DNA from: Coriobacteriia bacterium
GTDB taxonomy: Bacteria; Actinomycetota; Coriobacteriia; Anaerosomatales; PALSA-660
Direction of reading: 5' to 3'
DNA: 5,458 nt
Assembly: GCA_003133285.1 (NCBI GenBank)
Contig: PKWR01000061.1
Coordinates: forward strand, 1 to 5,458
Part shown: positions 1-5,458 of the stretch, one piece after another
Layout of the letters: every line of letters begins with the position of its first letter
How positions within the stretch are numbered: the stretch's first letter is position 1
The notes under the pieces: generated by a model
Told to the model about the DNA's origin: nothing
Databases searched by the model: none
Seen by the model: only the letters and a program-made list of their open reading frames with translations
Translations under genes and position numbers: made by a program

Positions 1-91
1 CGGCTGCCTCGTCGTTCGGCTCGAGCGTCTGGGGAGTGGCGCCTGCCACGGGTTCCTCGGCGACGTCCCTTATGTCCTGGGTATTCTCCAC
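1..91 (-). CDS. Possible start of an unidentified downstream gene, truncated by the window edge
   Basis: A reading frame starts with GTG at 89-91 and stays open to the window edge, giving about 30 residues beginning MENTQDIRDVAEEPV (GTG read as Met). The stretch is acidic and rich in Ala, Pro and Glu, with mostly G or C in third codon positions, which is what a true coding start would look like in this genome. An in-frame TGA lies just upstream, at 95-97, so the gene cannot begin much earlier. The ribosome-binding site is weak: only a GGAATGAG-like purine run precedes the start. It would lie 86 nt past the stop of the aldehyde:ferredoxin-oxidoreductase-family gene, on the same strand, so it may be the third gene of that operon. 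In the E. coli cluster of the same type that position is ydhW, but I see no sequence basis for that identity here. Too little is visible to name a product. Confidence 0.4.
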   Translation of the reverse strand, partial: MENTQDIRDVAEEPVAGATPQTLEPNDEAA

Positions 92-177
92 TGCTCACTC
101 ATTCCGTCGATCTCGTATCCGGTCAGGTCCCGGATCGCTTGCGCGTCATCCGGGCAGGTCTGCTCGTGCTCTCTCGG

Positions 178-2352
178 CTAGACGGTACCGGGCAGCAGGT
201 GGAGGCCGGCAAGCTCGTCAGCGACATCCTTCATGCCCATGGCTTCAAGCGTCGCACGAGTCGGTGCGCCCGTTGCCAGGTCGTAGCCGAGCTCCGTGTA
301 GTAGAGGTCGAGCGCGGTGTCCCAGTCGGCCGCGGGGATGTAGTAGTTCGAGCCGTCATAGGCCACCTTGCCGACGTGGTTCTCGAGGATCGCCCACGGC
401 GGCAGCTGGTCGTGCAGGTGGCGCAGGTCCATCGATCCGAACTCGCGGATCGTCAGCGCGCGCTGCAGCGTGTAGAACTTGACGCCTTCGTCGTCGAACT
501 GCTTGGTGTTCATCGTCACACCGGTCGCAAGCGAGAACAGCTTCGACTCCAGCGCAATGTCGCCGACATAGCCCCGCTCCTTGAGGGGAGAGGCGATCCA
601 CGGCCACATCCAGCTGCACAGACCCGTGCTGTCCATGAGCTCCTTGCGGGCGATGGCCCACTTGGCCGCCACGGCCTTCTGCCGGTTCACCGCGGTGACG
701 GTGTTGTTTGGGTCGATCGCTGCGCCCATGCCCGCCATGTAGCCGTTCTTGGCGAACTCGGAATCGGCAATGGTCCGCTGCACCGAGGTCGGCAGGCCGT
801 TGGACAGGTAGTTGGACCAGCAGTGGTTCTGCGCGTCGCGGTTGTAGCCCGTGTTGATGAGCGCACCCACGAAGCCGCCGTTCTCTCCCGAGTGGTGCTT
901 CGGGAAGCCGTTGGCCCACCACAGGACGCTGTTGTCGGCGTGATACGCGGCGGTGATGCCGGGGGTCTTGACCTCCCACCTGGCGAGGCTGGCCTCGACG
1001 GCGCCGGCCATGAACTTGCCGAACTCCCCGACCTGGTAGGCCATGAGCCGACCGAACTCCTTCATGAAGTTCAGGTCACCGGCCTCATACAGGGCGAACA
1101 GTCCTGCGTTGAGCGAGGTCCACTCCGCAGGGGGCACGTTCGGCTGGATCCAGGTGACGCCCTTGTTGGCGCCGCCGTAGATGAACGCCCAGCCGCGATC
1201 GGTCGTGCCGTAGTTGTTGTGCAGGCCGAGGTCGTCCGTCATGTGCTTGCCGACGACGTACGCTTCGAGAGCCTTGAGGTTGGCCTCCTGGCCGGTCAGC
1301 GTGCCCTTGACCTTTGCGGCGTCCATCAGGCCGCGGCCCCACCAGCCGGTGCAGGTGTTCGCAGCGGTCGGATCGACACCGTACTTGGCGGCCGTCGGGA
1401 CGTTCAGGGCCTGGTGGCAGCGCACTGGACACGCGTGGCAGCCGTCCATGCGGACCGTGAACTGCTCGGCGAAGGTTCCCGGGTCGGACTTGAAGCACCG
1501 GTAGCCGACGCTCTGGCGGTCGTGCGGATCGCACGTGCCGGTCTCGACCGGCGGGTTCGCGGCGCCCCAGTACTGGCCCTTCTTGGCGTACCAACGGGCG
1601 CTGCTGACGTACTCGGCCCACGGCTGCGGGCTGTTAGGCACGACGGCCTGGTTGTTCGAGCCGACGAGCTGCATGGCGTTGTCGATCAGCGTCCGCCAGT
1701 CCTTCTTGCTCGCGGCGATCTTCACGGAGCCGGTGCCGACGACGCCGATGGCCTTGAGATTCTTCGAGCCCATGACGGCGCCCTGGCCGCCCGCGGAGTG
1801 CGAGTAGCCGGTCATGATGACGGACTGGGCGACGAGGTTCTCGCCGGCCTGACCGATGGCTGCGACCTGGCAGCTGCCGCCCATCGCCGCGACGATCTCG
1901 GCGGTGGCGCGATAGATGCCGTTGCCCCACAGGTCGGGGCAGTCGACGATCTCGACCTGATGGTCCGTGATGGCGATGTAGACAGGTCCCGACGCCTTGC
2001 CGGTGACGATGATCCCGTCCCAACCGGCGTACTTGGCCTCAGCGCTGAAGTGGCCGCCCATGTGGCCTGTCGTCACAGCGCCGTGGGGGTGCTGCGGTCC
2101 GAGCGCCGAGATGCAGGTGCGGCCGCCGCAGGGCGCGCCGGTGCCGGTGAGCGGACCCCACCCGAAGATGAGCGGGTTGTCGGGGCTGAACGGGTCGGTC
2201 ACGTGCTTGGTCTCGTCCCACAGGACCTTGTAGGCCATGCCCGTGCCGCCCCAGAACTCCTTGTATTTATCGAGGGTGTCTTCGACCGAGGACGTGCGCG
2301 TCGTAAGGTTCACTCGCAACGTCTTGCCGGTCCAACCTCCATAGGTTGGCAT
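178..2352 (-). CDS. ydhV: Aldehyde:ferredoxin oxidoreductase (AOR) family W/Mo-bis-pterin oxidoreductase, YdhV-like
   Basis: The 724-residue product has the full AOR family layout. The N-terminal domain opens GWTGKTLRVNL and carries GGTG (35-38), GPLTGTGAPC (66-75) and GGQGAVMGSKNLKAI (188-202). A CxxCxxxC set (C305, C308, C312) plus C579 should hold the single [4Fe-4S] cluster. DSTGLC (574-579) is the second DxxGL(C/D) pterin-binding motif and DDLGLH (373-378) is the first, with His in the last place. Known family members bind a W or Mo bis-pterin and oxidise aldehydes or reduce acids and related substrates. Landmarks such as the PQPWAEY segment (242-248) and the WPWIASPLK segment (583-591) match E. 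coli YdhV as I remember it, whose substrate is unknown to me, so the reaction here is open. No signal peptide is visible. The ATG start is supported by GGGAGGAG (2360-2367). The gene lies 50 nt downstream of the polyferredoxin gene, its likely electron partner. Confidence 0.93.
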   Translation of the reverse strand: MPTYGGWTGKTLRVNLTTRTSSVEDTLDKYKEFWGGTGMAYKVLWDETKHVTDPFSPDNPLIFGWGPLTGTGAPCGGRTCISALGPQHPHGAVTTGHMGGHFSAEAKYAGWDGIIVTGKASGPVYIAITDHQVEIVDCPDLWGNGIYRATAEIVAAMGGSCQVAAIGQAGENLVAQSVIMTGYSHSAGGQGAVMGSKNLKAIGVVGTGSVKIAASKKDWRTLIDNAMQLVGSNNQAVVPNSPQPWAEYVSSARWYAKKGQYWGAANPPVETGTCDPHDRQSVGYRCFKSDPGTFAEQFTVRMDGCHACPVRCHQALNVPTAAKYGVDPTAANTCTGWWGRGLMDAAKVKGTLTGQEANLKALEAYVVGKHMTDDLGLHNNYGTTDRGWAFIYGGANKGVTWIQPNVPPAEWTSLNAGLFALYEAGDLNFMKEFGRLMAYQVGEFGKFMAGAVEASLARWEVKTPGITAAYHADNSVLWWANGFPKHHSGENGGFVGALINTGYNRDAQNHCWSNYLSNGLPTSVQRTIADSEFAKNGYMAGMGAAIDPNNTVTAVNRQKAVAAKWAIARKELMDSTGLCSWMWPWIASPLKERGYVGDIALESKLFSLATGVTMNTKQFDDEGVKFYTLQRALTIREFGSMDLRHLHDQLPPWAILENHVGKVAYDGSNYYIPAADWDTALDLYYTELGYDLATGAPTRATLEAMGMKDVADELAGLHLLPGTV

Positions 2353-2358
2353 GCTTTA

Positions 2359-2367
2359 TCTCCTCCC
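2359..2367 (-). promoter_or_regulatory. Shine-Dalgarno site of the AOR-family gene
   Basis: On the minus strand GGGAGGAGA precedes the ATG at 2350-2352 by 6 nt. It is the best ribosome-binding site in the window and fixes the start of the AOR-family gene. It lies in the 50-nt gap after the ferredoxin stop codon, so the AOR gene is translated from its own site rather than by overlap coupling. Confidence 0.85.
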
Positions 2368-2402
2368 GAATGGATCAGTGTTCGCGCTCGGATGTGTGAG
2401 CA

Positions 2403-3134
2403 TCACGAGTGACACGGGGCGCAGTACGAGCTCGTGGACGGGTCCGCCATGATGCCGGGCTGAACCGGCGGCGTAGACAGGCGCAGGTCGGTCCACGCGA
2501 TGTACTTCATCGCTCCGGTCGGGCATGCGCGAGCACACTCGGGGCTTCCGTCACACAGGTAGCACTTGCTGGCCTTCTGGGTCGCCGGGTTGACGGTGAT
2601 GACCGCCCACGGGCAGGCCTTCGTGCAGACACCGCAGCCGATGCACAGCTTCTCGTCGACCTTGCGGGCGCCGGTCTTGCTGTCGGCCCTGATGGCGCCC
2701 TTCGGGCACGCCTCGGCACAGGGAACGGGGTGCGGGCACTGCTTGCAGGTGTCGGCCTGCATGCGGAAGTCGCCGGCCCTGCCCTCGGCCTTTCCGGCGG
2801 GAGAGCCCTTCATGGCGCCGAAGTTCCTGCCGACCTTCACTCGGGCGAGGTACGAGCTGGCAGCGCCGTCGTTGAACTCGCTGCACGCGAGCTCGCAGCG
2901 CCGGCATGCGACGCAGCGCGAGATGTCGTGCAGGAGTACACCCTTGGCGTCCGACATGATGGGCGTCTTGAGCGCGGCGGCGAACGGTACGCGGCCGAAC
3001 ATGGTGACGGCGAACATGCCGGCGCCCGTGATGCTGGTGATCTTGACGAAGTCGCGGCGACTGATCCTTCCAGCCGCGGTATCGACGCCGGTGTCATCGC
3101 CGATCTCTAGGAGTAGTGCTGGATGCTGGGACAT
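2403..3134 (-). CDS. ydhY: Tat-exported polyferredoxin with four [4Fe-4S] clusters, YdhY-like electron-transfer subunit
   Basis: The 243-residue protein begins with a Tat-type signal. SRRDFVK (25-31) is followed by a hydrophobic stretch (about 32-54) and an AAA-L junction near 54/55. The mature part has four cysteine sets: CxxCxxCxxxC (C74, 77, 80, 84), CxxCx5CxxxC (C130, 133, 139, 143), CxxCxxCxxxC (C164, 167, 170, 174) and CxxCx5CxxxC (C191, 194, 200, 204). This is the four-cluster plan of DmsB/NrfC-type electron-transfer subunits. The segment from KGVLLHD to about TDLR resembles E. coli YdhY as I remember it, and the gene order YdhY then YdhV is the same. Its likely role is carrying electrons between the AOR-family protein and a membrane or extracytoplasmic partner. 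After residue 218 it has an unusual tail ending CAPCHS, which contains CxxCH. The ATG start has GGAGGGA 10 nt upstream. The N-region before the twin arginine is long (25 residues), but no later start would keep the signal. Confidence 0.92.
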   Translation of the reverse strand: MSQHPALLLEIGDDTGVDTAAGRISRRDFVKITSITGAGMFAVTMFGRVPFAAALKTPIMSDAKGVLLHDISRCVACRRCELACSEFNDGAASSYLARVKVGRNFGAMKGSPAGKAEGRAGDFRMQADTCKQCPHPVPCAEACPKGAIRADSKTGARKVDEKLCIGCGVCTKACPWAVITVNPATQKASKCYLCDGSPECARACPTGAMKYIAWTDLRLSTPPVQPGIMADPSTSSYCAPCHS

Positions 3135-3144
3135 TGCGATGCAA

Positions 3145-3151
3145 TCCCTCC
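3145..3151 (-). promoter_or_regulatory. Shine-Dalgarno site of the polyferredoxin gene
   Basis: On the minus strand GGAGGGA lies 10 nt upstream of the ATG at 3132-3134. The spacing is slightly long, but no other start with a better site keeps the Tat signal, so this supports the chosen start. Confidence 0.65.
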
Positions 3152-3262
3152 GATCACTGACGGAATCGTGTCTTCTCGTCTGTGACGCGTGAGTTGTGCT
3201 TCGCCCATGTACCCCAAGCTAGCGGGTAGCCGGCACGGGCCGGTCTCCCCCTTCCCCGCCGG

Positions 3263-3276
3263 CTGACCTTGGTCAG
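3263..3276. repeat. Perfect inverted repeat CTGACC-TT-GGTCAG
   Basis: Two 6-bp arms are separated by 2 nt. It lies about 130 nt upstream of the polyferredoxin start. There is no T tract beside it, so an operator is more likely than a terminator. The binding protein, if any, is unknown. Confidence 0.5.
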
Positions 3277-3291
3277 AGCGGCGCGCGACAT

Positions 3292-3312
3292 GAAGGTCCC
3301 TTGTGGACCTTC
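3292..3312. repeat. Perfect inverted repeat GAAGGTCC-n5-GGACCTTC
   Basis: Two 8-bp arms flank the 5-nt spacer CTTGT, which makes this the strongest dyad in the intergenic stretch. It lies about 160 nt upstream of the polyferredoxin start. In RNA it could form an 8-bp stem, but neither strand has a following T run, so a classical terminator is not supported. It may be an operator or part of a structured 5' leader. Confidence 0.6.
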
Positions 3313-3425
3313 TACCGCGCCCCCTTTTCGAGGTGGAAGGCGACCCGGTTTCCCGTGGACACCCTATCGGTCCTGCGGCCATGGCCTGTGCCGGCTTTAG
3401 GCGGGCAGGACTCGGAGGCGATCCC

Positions 3426-3438
3426 CCGTTTTGAACGG
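3426..3438. repeat. Short inverted repeat CCGTT-TTG-AACGG
   Basis: Two 5-bp arms are separated by 3 nt in the same intergenic stretch. This is short enough to arise by chance and is listed because it is one of four perfect dyads within about 270 nt. Confidence 0.3.
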
Positions 3439-3513
3439 TCCCTCGAATTCGCGACCGGGCCGCCCAAAGATCGTGGGATCGTCCCGCTTGCGACTTCGTT
3501 CACAATGTAATCA

Positions 3514-3527
3514 CTCGCCACGGCGAG
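3514..3527. repeat. Perfect inverted repeat CTCGCC-AC-GGCGAG
   Basis: Two 6-bp arms are separated by 2 nt, the same 6-2-6 geometry as the dyad at 3263-3276 but with a different sequence. On the minus strand it lies just upstream of a TACATT that could serve as a -10 element, though the matching -35 is poor. It is a candidate operator or chance GC-rich dyad. Confidence 0.35.
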
Positions 3528-3686
3528 ATGCCAGACGGCGCGCGAACATAGCCCGCTTCCGGCCATTCCAATCGACAAACGGTCGGAAGGGCGGTCTCCC
3601 GCCCATGGCATGCTGCGCGCGCGCACGCGAGGGCTGGAGGATCCGCACTCGCGGGTGTCAGGGCGTCGAAGCGGTTGCCTCCGCAG

Positions 3687-3929
3687 TCAGAGGTCGTCGA
3701 TCTCCGCGCTGGCGCGAGGAGGAAGACCGGCGACCTCGAGCGCACTCTCGGCGGCTCGCGCAGACGCCGGATCCACCCGCAGCGCGATGCCGCACAGCTC
3801 CCCGAGCACCCGCGGCGATGGGATCACGATGACGGCGACGCCGGCCGACGCGAGCGCCGACTCCGCCGCGAGCGCGTCGTGTACCGAGGCGAACCCGTAC
3901 GCGACGAAGCGACTCGTCGCGGGAGTCAC
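3687..3929 (-). CDS. DUF3343 / putative Se/S carrier-like small protein
   Basis: This is an 80-residue protein, the usual size of the DUF3343 (Se_S_carrier) family. It shows the expected pattern: an N-terminal YGFASVHDALAAES segment (11-24), a VIVIPSPR strand (33-40), then ELCGIALRVDP (44-54) with the conserved Cys-Gly (C46, G47) thought to carry sulfur or selenium. The C-terminus is short and acidic (EIDDL). I start it at the GTG at 3927-3929. The frame is open further upstream, but that part is an Arg-rich shadow of the desulfurase gene. The GTG overlaps the desulfurase TGA as GTGA, a 4-nt overlap that implies translational coupling, and no separate Shine-Dalgarno is seen. From family knowledge, such proteins often accompany EF2568-type cysteine desulfurases, SelD and YedF. 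The inferred role is accepting persulfide or selenium from the neighbouring enzyme. No direct functional proof exists in this sequence. Confidence 0.85.
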   Translation of the reverse strand: MTPATSRFVAYGFASVHDALAAESALASAGVAVIVIPSPRVLGELCGIALRVDPASARAAESALEVAGLPPRASAEIDDL

Positions 3930-5110
3930 GCGAGCAGTTCGGTGAGCGCCGCGATGGCCGCCGCGACGTCGTCGGAGGTACTGCCGTAGCCGACGCCGAA
4001 GCGGACGGCCCCGGTCTCCAGGGTCCCGATGGTGCGGTGCGCCCAGGGCGCACAGTGCAATCCGCTGCGGACCGCGATGCCGTAGCGCCGGTCCAGCAGG
4101 AAGGCGATGCGGTCGCAGTCCATGCGATCGGAGACCAGGGACAGCGTGGGAACGCACGGCTCGTCGGATGCGGGTCCGAACACGGTGACGCCCGGGATCG
4201 CGCTCATGCCTTCCTTGAGTCCGCGGAAGATGCGCTGCTCCTGTGCGCGCCACTCCTCGCCGTGCGCGAGCCACAGGCGCGCGCCGGCTCCGAGGCCCGC
4301 GATGCCGGGCGTGTTCGGCGTGCCCGCCTCGTAGCGTTCGGGCCGTCCCTGCGGCTGCGACTCCTCCTCGCTTGAGCCGCCCCCGGTGCCGCCCTGCAGC
4401 AGCTCCGCGACATCCAGCCCCGGGCGCAGGTAGAGGAGGCCTACGCCCTGCGGGCCAAGCAGACCCTTGTGACCCGACACCGCGTAGGCGTCGACATCGA
4501 GCGCGGCCAGGTCGACGTTCATGTGGCCTGCGGCTTGGGCGCCGTCGACGAGCATCAGAGCGCCGTTCTCATGGGCGATGTCGGCGATATCGCCGATCGG
4601 CTGGATGGCGCCGGTCACGTTGCTGGCGTGCTGGCAGATGACCGCGCGCGTCGCATGCGCGCGGACCGCGCGCTCGACGTCCCCTGCGTGGACCGTGCCT
4701 GTCGCGTCGGCTTGGACGATATCGACACGCACTCCGCCCAGGGACAGGACATGCAGCGGCCGAGAGACCGCGTTGTGCTCCATCGAGGAGACCACGACCC
4801 GGTCGCCGGGGACGAGCAGCCCCTTGAGCATGAGGTTGCAAGCCTCGGTACATCCCGACACGAACGCGAGGTCGCGGGCGTCGGGCACCCCCAGAAGGTC
4901 GGCGCACGCGCGGCGCGATTCGAAGACCAGGCGCGCGGCGGCGAGCGCCATGGAGTACGCACCCCGCCCGGGGTTGGCTCCACAGGCGGTCATGGCGTTG
5001 ACCACCGCGTCGACGACCTCGGGCGGCTTCGGCCACGACGTCGCGCTGTGATCGAGGTAGATGCAGGAGCGCGCCGAGTTCGCAGCGCCGGCGCCCGGAG
5101 CGTCAGTCAT
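3926..5110 (-). CDS. Cysteine desulfurase-like, PLP-dependent aminotransferase class V protein (EF2568-type)
   Basis: The 394-residue protein has the complete class V fold signature. It begins IYLDHSATSWPKPPEVVDA, and cofactor-site landmarks follow: EHNAVSRPL (H112, ring-stacking His), ASNVTG (N164), DGAQAAG (D189, Q192) and SGHKGLLGPQG with the Schiff-base lysine K215. The catalytic cysteine is C353 in RSGLHCAPWAHRTIGT, followed by a C-terminal GAVRFGVGYGST. The HCAP-with-downstream-His form is typical of the subgroup around Enterococcus faecalis EF2568 (TIGR01977), which is often found with selenium or sulfur trafficking genes. The expected reaction is L-cysteine to L-alanine with an enzyme persulfide; selenocysteine as substrate is possible. 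The ATG start overlaps the mog stop by 8 nt, and a weak GGCGGG-type ribosome-binding site lies within mog. The DUF3343 gene follows with a 4-nt overlap. A role in supplying sulfur or selenium to a Mo/W cofactor is inference from these neighbours. Confidence 0.93.
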   Translation of the reverse strand: MTDAPGAGAANSARSCIYLDHSATSWPKPPEVVDAVVNAMTACGANPGRGAYSMALAAARLVFESRRACADLLGVPDARDLAFVSGCTEACNLMLKGLLVPGDRVVVSSMEHNAVSRPLHVLSLGGVRVDIVQADATGTVHAGDVERAVRAHATRAVICQHASNVTGAIQPIGDIADIAHENGALMLVDGAQAAGHMNVDLAALDVDAYAVSGHKGLLGPQGVGLLYLRPGLDVAELLQGGTGGGSSEEESQPQGRPERYEAGTPNTPGIAGLGAGARLWLAHGEEWRAQEQRIFRGLKEGMSAIPGVTVFGPASDEPCVPTLSLVSDRMDCDRIAFLLDRRYGIAVRSGLHCAPWAHRTIGTLETGAVRFGVGYGSTSDDVAAAIAALTELLA

Positions 5111-5458
5111 GCCCGCCGCCCGCCATCATCTCGACGGCATGCTCCAGCTGGTCGGCCACGAAGCCGAACGACTCGCGGGCGGCCTTCACACTGCCGGGAA
5201 CGTTGATCACGAGCGTGCGGCCGCGCAGCCCGGCGACGCCGCGGGACAGCATCGCCCGTGACGTGACCTTGGCGCTCTCGGCGCGGATGTGCTCGCCGAT
5301 GCCGGGAGCCAGCCGATCGCAGACGTCGATGGTCGCTTCAGGGGCGATGTCACGCGGTGAGAATCCCGTGCCACCCGTCGTGAACACCACGTCCGCGTGC
5401 TCGATGTCCGCCAGCTCGATGATCGCGGCGGACAGCGCGGCGCGGTCGTCCGCGCACA
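5103..5458 (-). CDS. mog: Mog/MoaB-family molybdopterin adenylyltransferase, C-terminal part (5' end outside window)
   Basis: About 117 C-terminal residues are visible, and the frame is open to the window edge. The fragment carries the hallmark TTGGTGFSPRD loop followed by IAPEAT, then LAPGIGEHIRAES, SRAMLSRGVAGLRGRTLVINVPGS and a C-terminal helix near EHAVEMMAGG. These are the MoCF-domain motifs that bind molybdopterin and nucleotide. Family members adenylylate molybdopterin before Mo or W insertion, in the cytoplasm. A typical Mog/MoaB has roughly 160-190 residues, so about 40-70 N-terminal residues should lie beyond the window. An internal GTG at 5388-5390 would start the protein just before the TTGGTG loop and remove the first part of the domain, so it is not the real start. 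The gene overlaps the desulfurase start by 8 nt, suggesting one operon. Mog and MoaB cannot be told apart from this fragment. Confidence 0.9.
   Translation of the reverse strand, partial: CADDRAALSAAIIELADIEHADVVFTTGGTGFSPRDIAPEATIDVCDRLAPGIGEHIRAESAKVTSRAMLSRGVAGLRGRTLVINVPGSVKAARESFGFVADQLEHAVEMMAGGGHD

Larger units (their letters stand above)
3135..3686. other. Non-coding interval between two minus-strand operons, with several short inverted repeats
   Basis: This stretch separates the DUF3343 stop codon from the polyferredoxin start. The open frames in it are Arg/Pro/Ser-rich, lack a good ribosome-binding site and resemble no family I know, so I see no gene. It should contain the end of the upstream transcript and the promoter and leader of the polyferredoxin/AOR operon. 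I found no clear -35/-10 pair and no hairpin followed by a T tract on either strand. Perfect dyads are listed separately at 3263-3276, 3292-3312, 3426-3438 and 3514-3527. No tRNA T-arm signature or CRISPR-like repetition is present. Confidence 0.7.

Noticed and set aside
139..2412. A 757-residue plus-strand open frame antiparallel to the AOR-family gene.
   Set aside because: It mirrors the AOR gene on the opposite strand, is low-complexity with many Val, Arg, Ala and Asp, has no recognisable motif, and the minus-strand gene has unmistakable family signatures. High GC produces such antisense frames.
2409..3110. A 233-residue plus-strand open frame antiparallel to the polyferredoxin gene.
   Set aside because: It is Arg/Ala/Gly-rich with no motif, while the opposite strand encodes four cysteine cluster sets.
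3377..3386. GGCCATGGCC palindrome as a regulatory site.
   Set aside because: It is a 10-bp GC-rich palindrome with no spacer and no other support. It is expected by chance at this GC content.
3360..3480. Possible tRNA (for example tRNA-Sec) in the intergenic region, considered because of the selenium-related neighbours.
   Set aside because: No GTTCGANTC T-arm and no matching acceptor stem could be found.
3500..3516. TTCACAATGTAATCAC as a CRP/FNR-type operator.
   Set aside because: The two halves form a direct rather than an inverted repeat (TCAC...TCAC), and the site does not match the TTGAT-N4-ATCAA or TGTGA-N6-TCACA consensus.
3241..3600. Nine-base direct repeat CGGTCTCCC at 3241 and 3592.
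   Set aside because: It is too short, has only two copies 350 nt apart, and shows no flanking similarity that would suggest a mobile element or array.
3312..3626. Minus-strand open frame of 104 residues in the intergenic region.
   Set aside because: Arg/Ser/Gly-rich composition, no ribosome-binding site and no family resemblance.
3626..3653. CGCGAG...CTCGCG hairpin downstream of the DUF3343 gene as a terminator.
   Set aside because: The 16-nt loop is large, the stem is only 6 bp and no T tract follows on the minus strand. Chance is likely in such GC-rich DNA.

Overview
The window is GC-rich, densely coding, and every gene I can support lies on the minus strand. The gene content (an aldehyde:ferredoxin-oxidoreductase-type tungsten/molybdenum protein, a Tat-targeted polyferredoxin, a Mog/MoaB protein, an EF2568-type cysteine desulfurase and a DUF3343 Se/S-carrier-like protein) points to an anaerobe. 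High GC together with a Mog fragment that reads like actinobacterial family members suggests an anaerobic actinobacterium such as a coriobacterium. That placement is inference from gene content and composition only.

Reading in the direction of transcription (right to left), the first unit is a tight three-gene run. It holds the 3' part of a mog/moaB gene (cut by the window edge, 5103-5458), a cysteine desulfurase (3926-5110, overlapping mog by 8 nt) and a DUF3343 gene (3687-3929, GTG start overlapping the desulfurase stop by 4 nt). The overlaps suggest translational coupling. The content suggests maturation of a molybdopterin-type cofactor with sulfur or selenium delivery.

Between 3135 and 3686 lies about 550 nt with no convincing gene. 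It contains several short perfect inverted repeats and must hold the promoter and leader of the next unit, although I could not pick a confident promoter.

The second unit is a Tat-signal polyferredoxin with four [4Fe-4S] cysteine sets (2403-3134, YdhY-like), then after 50 nt a 724-residue aldehyde:ferredoxin-oxidoreductase-family protein (178-2352, YdhV-like), then a possible further gene that starts near position 91 and leaves the window. This pair matches the gene order at the start of the E. coli ydhYVWXUT cluster. The likely picture is a W/Mo-bis-pterin oxidoreductase passing electrons to or from the polyferredoxin, with the upstream operon helping to build or modify the cofactor.

Points worth a second look: only the ferredoxin has an export signal; the ferredoxin carries a C-terminal tail ending in a CxxCH motif; the AOR has a histidine in one of its DxxGL(C/D) pterin motifs; a coding-like stretch continues in frame past the AOR amber stop; and the intergenic region has unexplained dyads.
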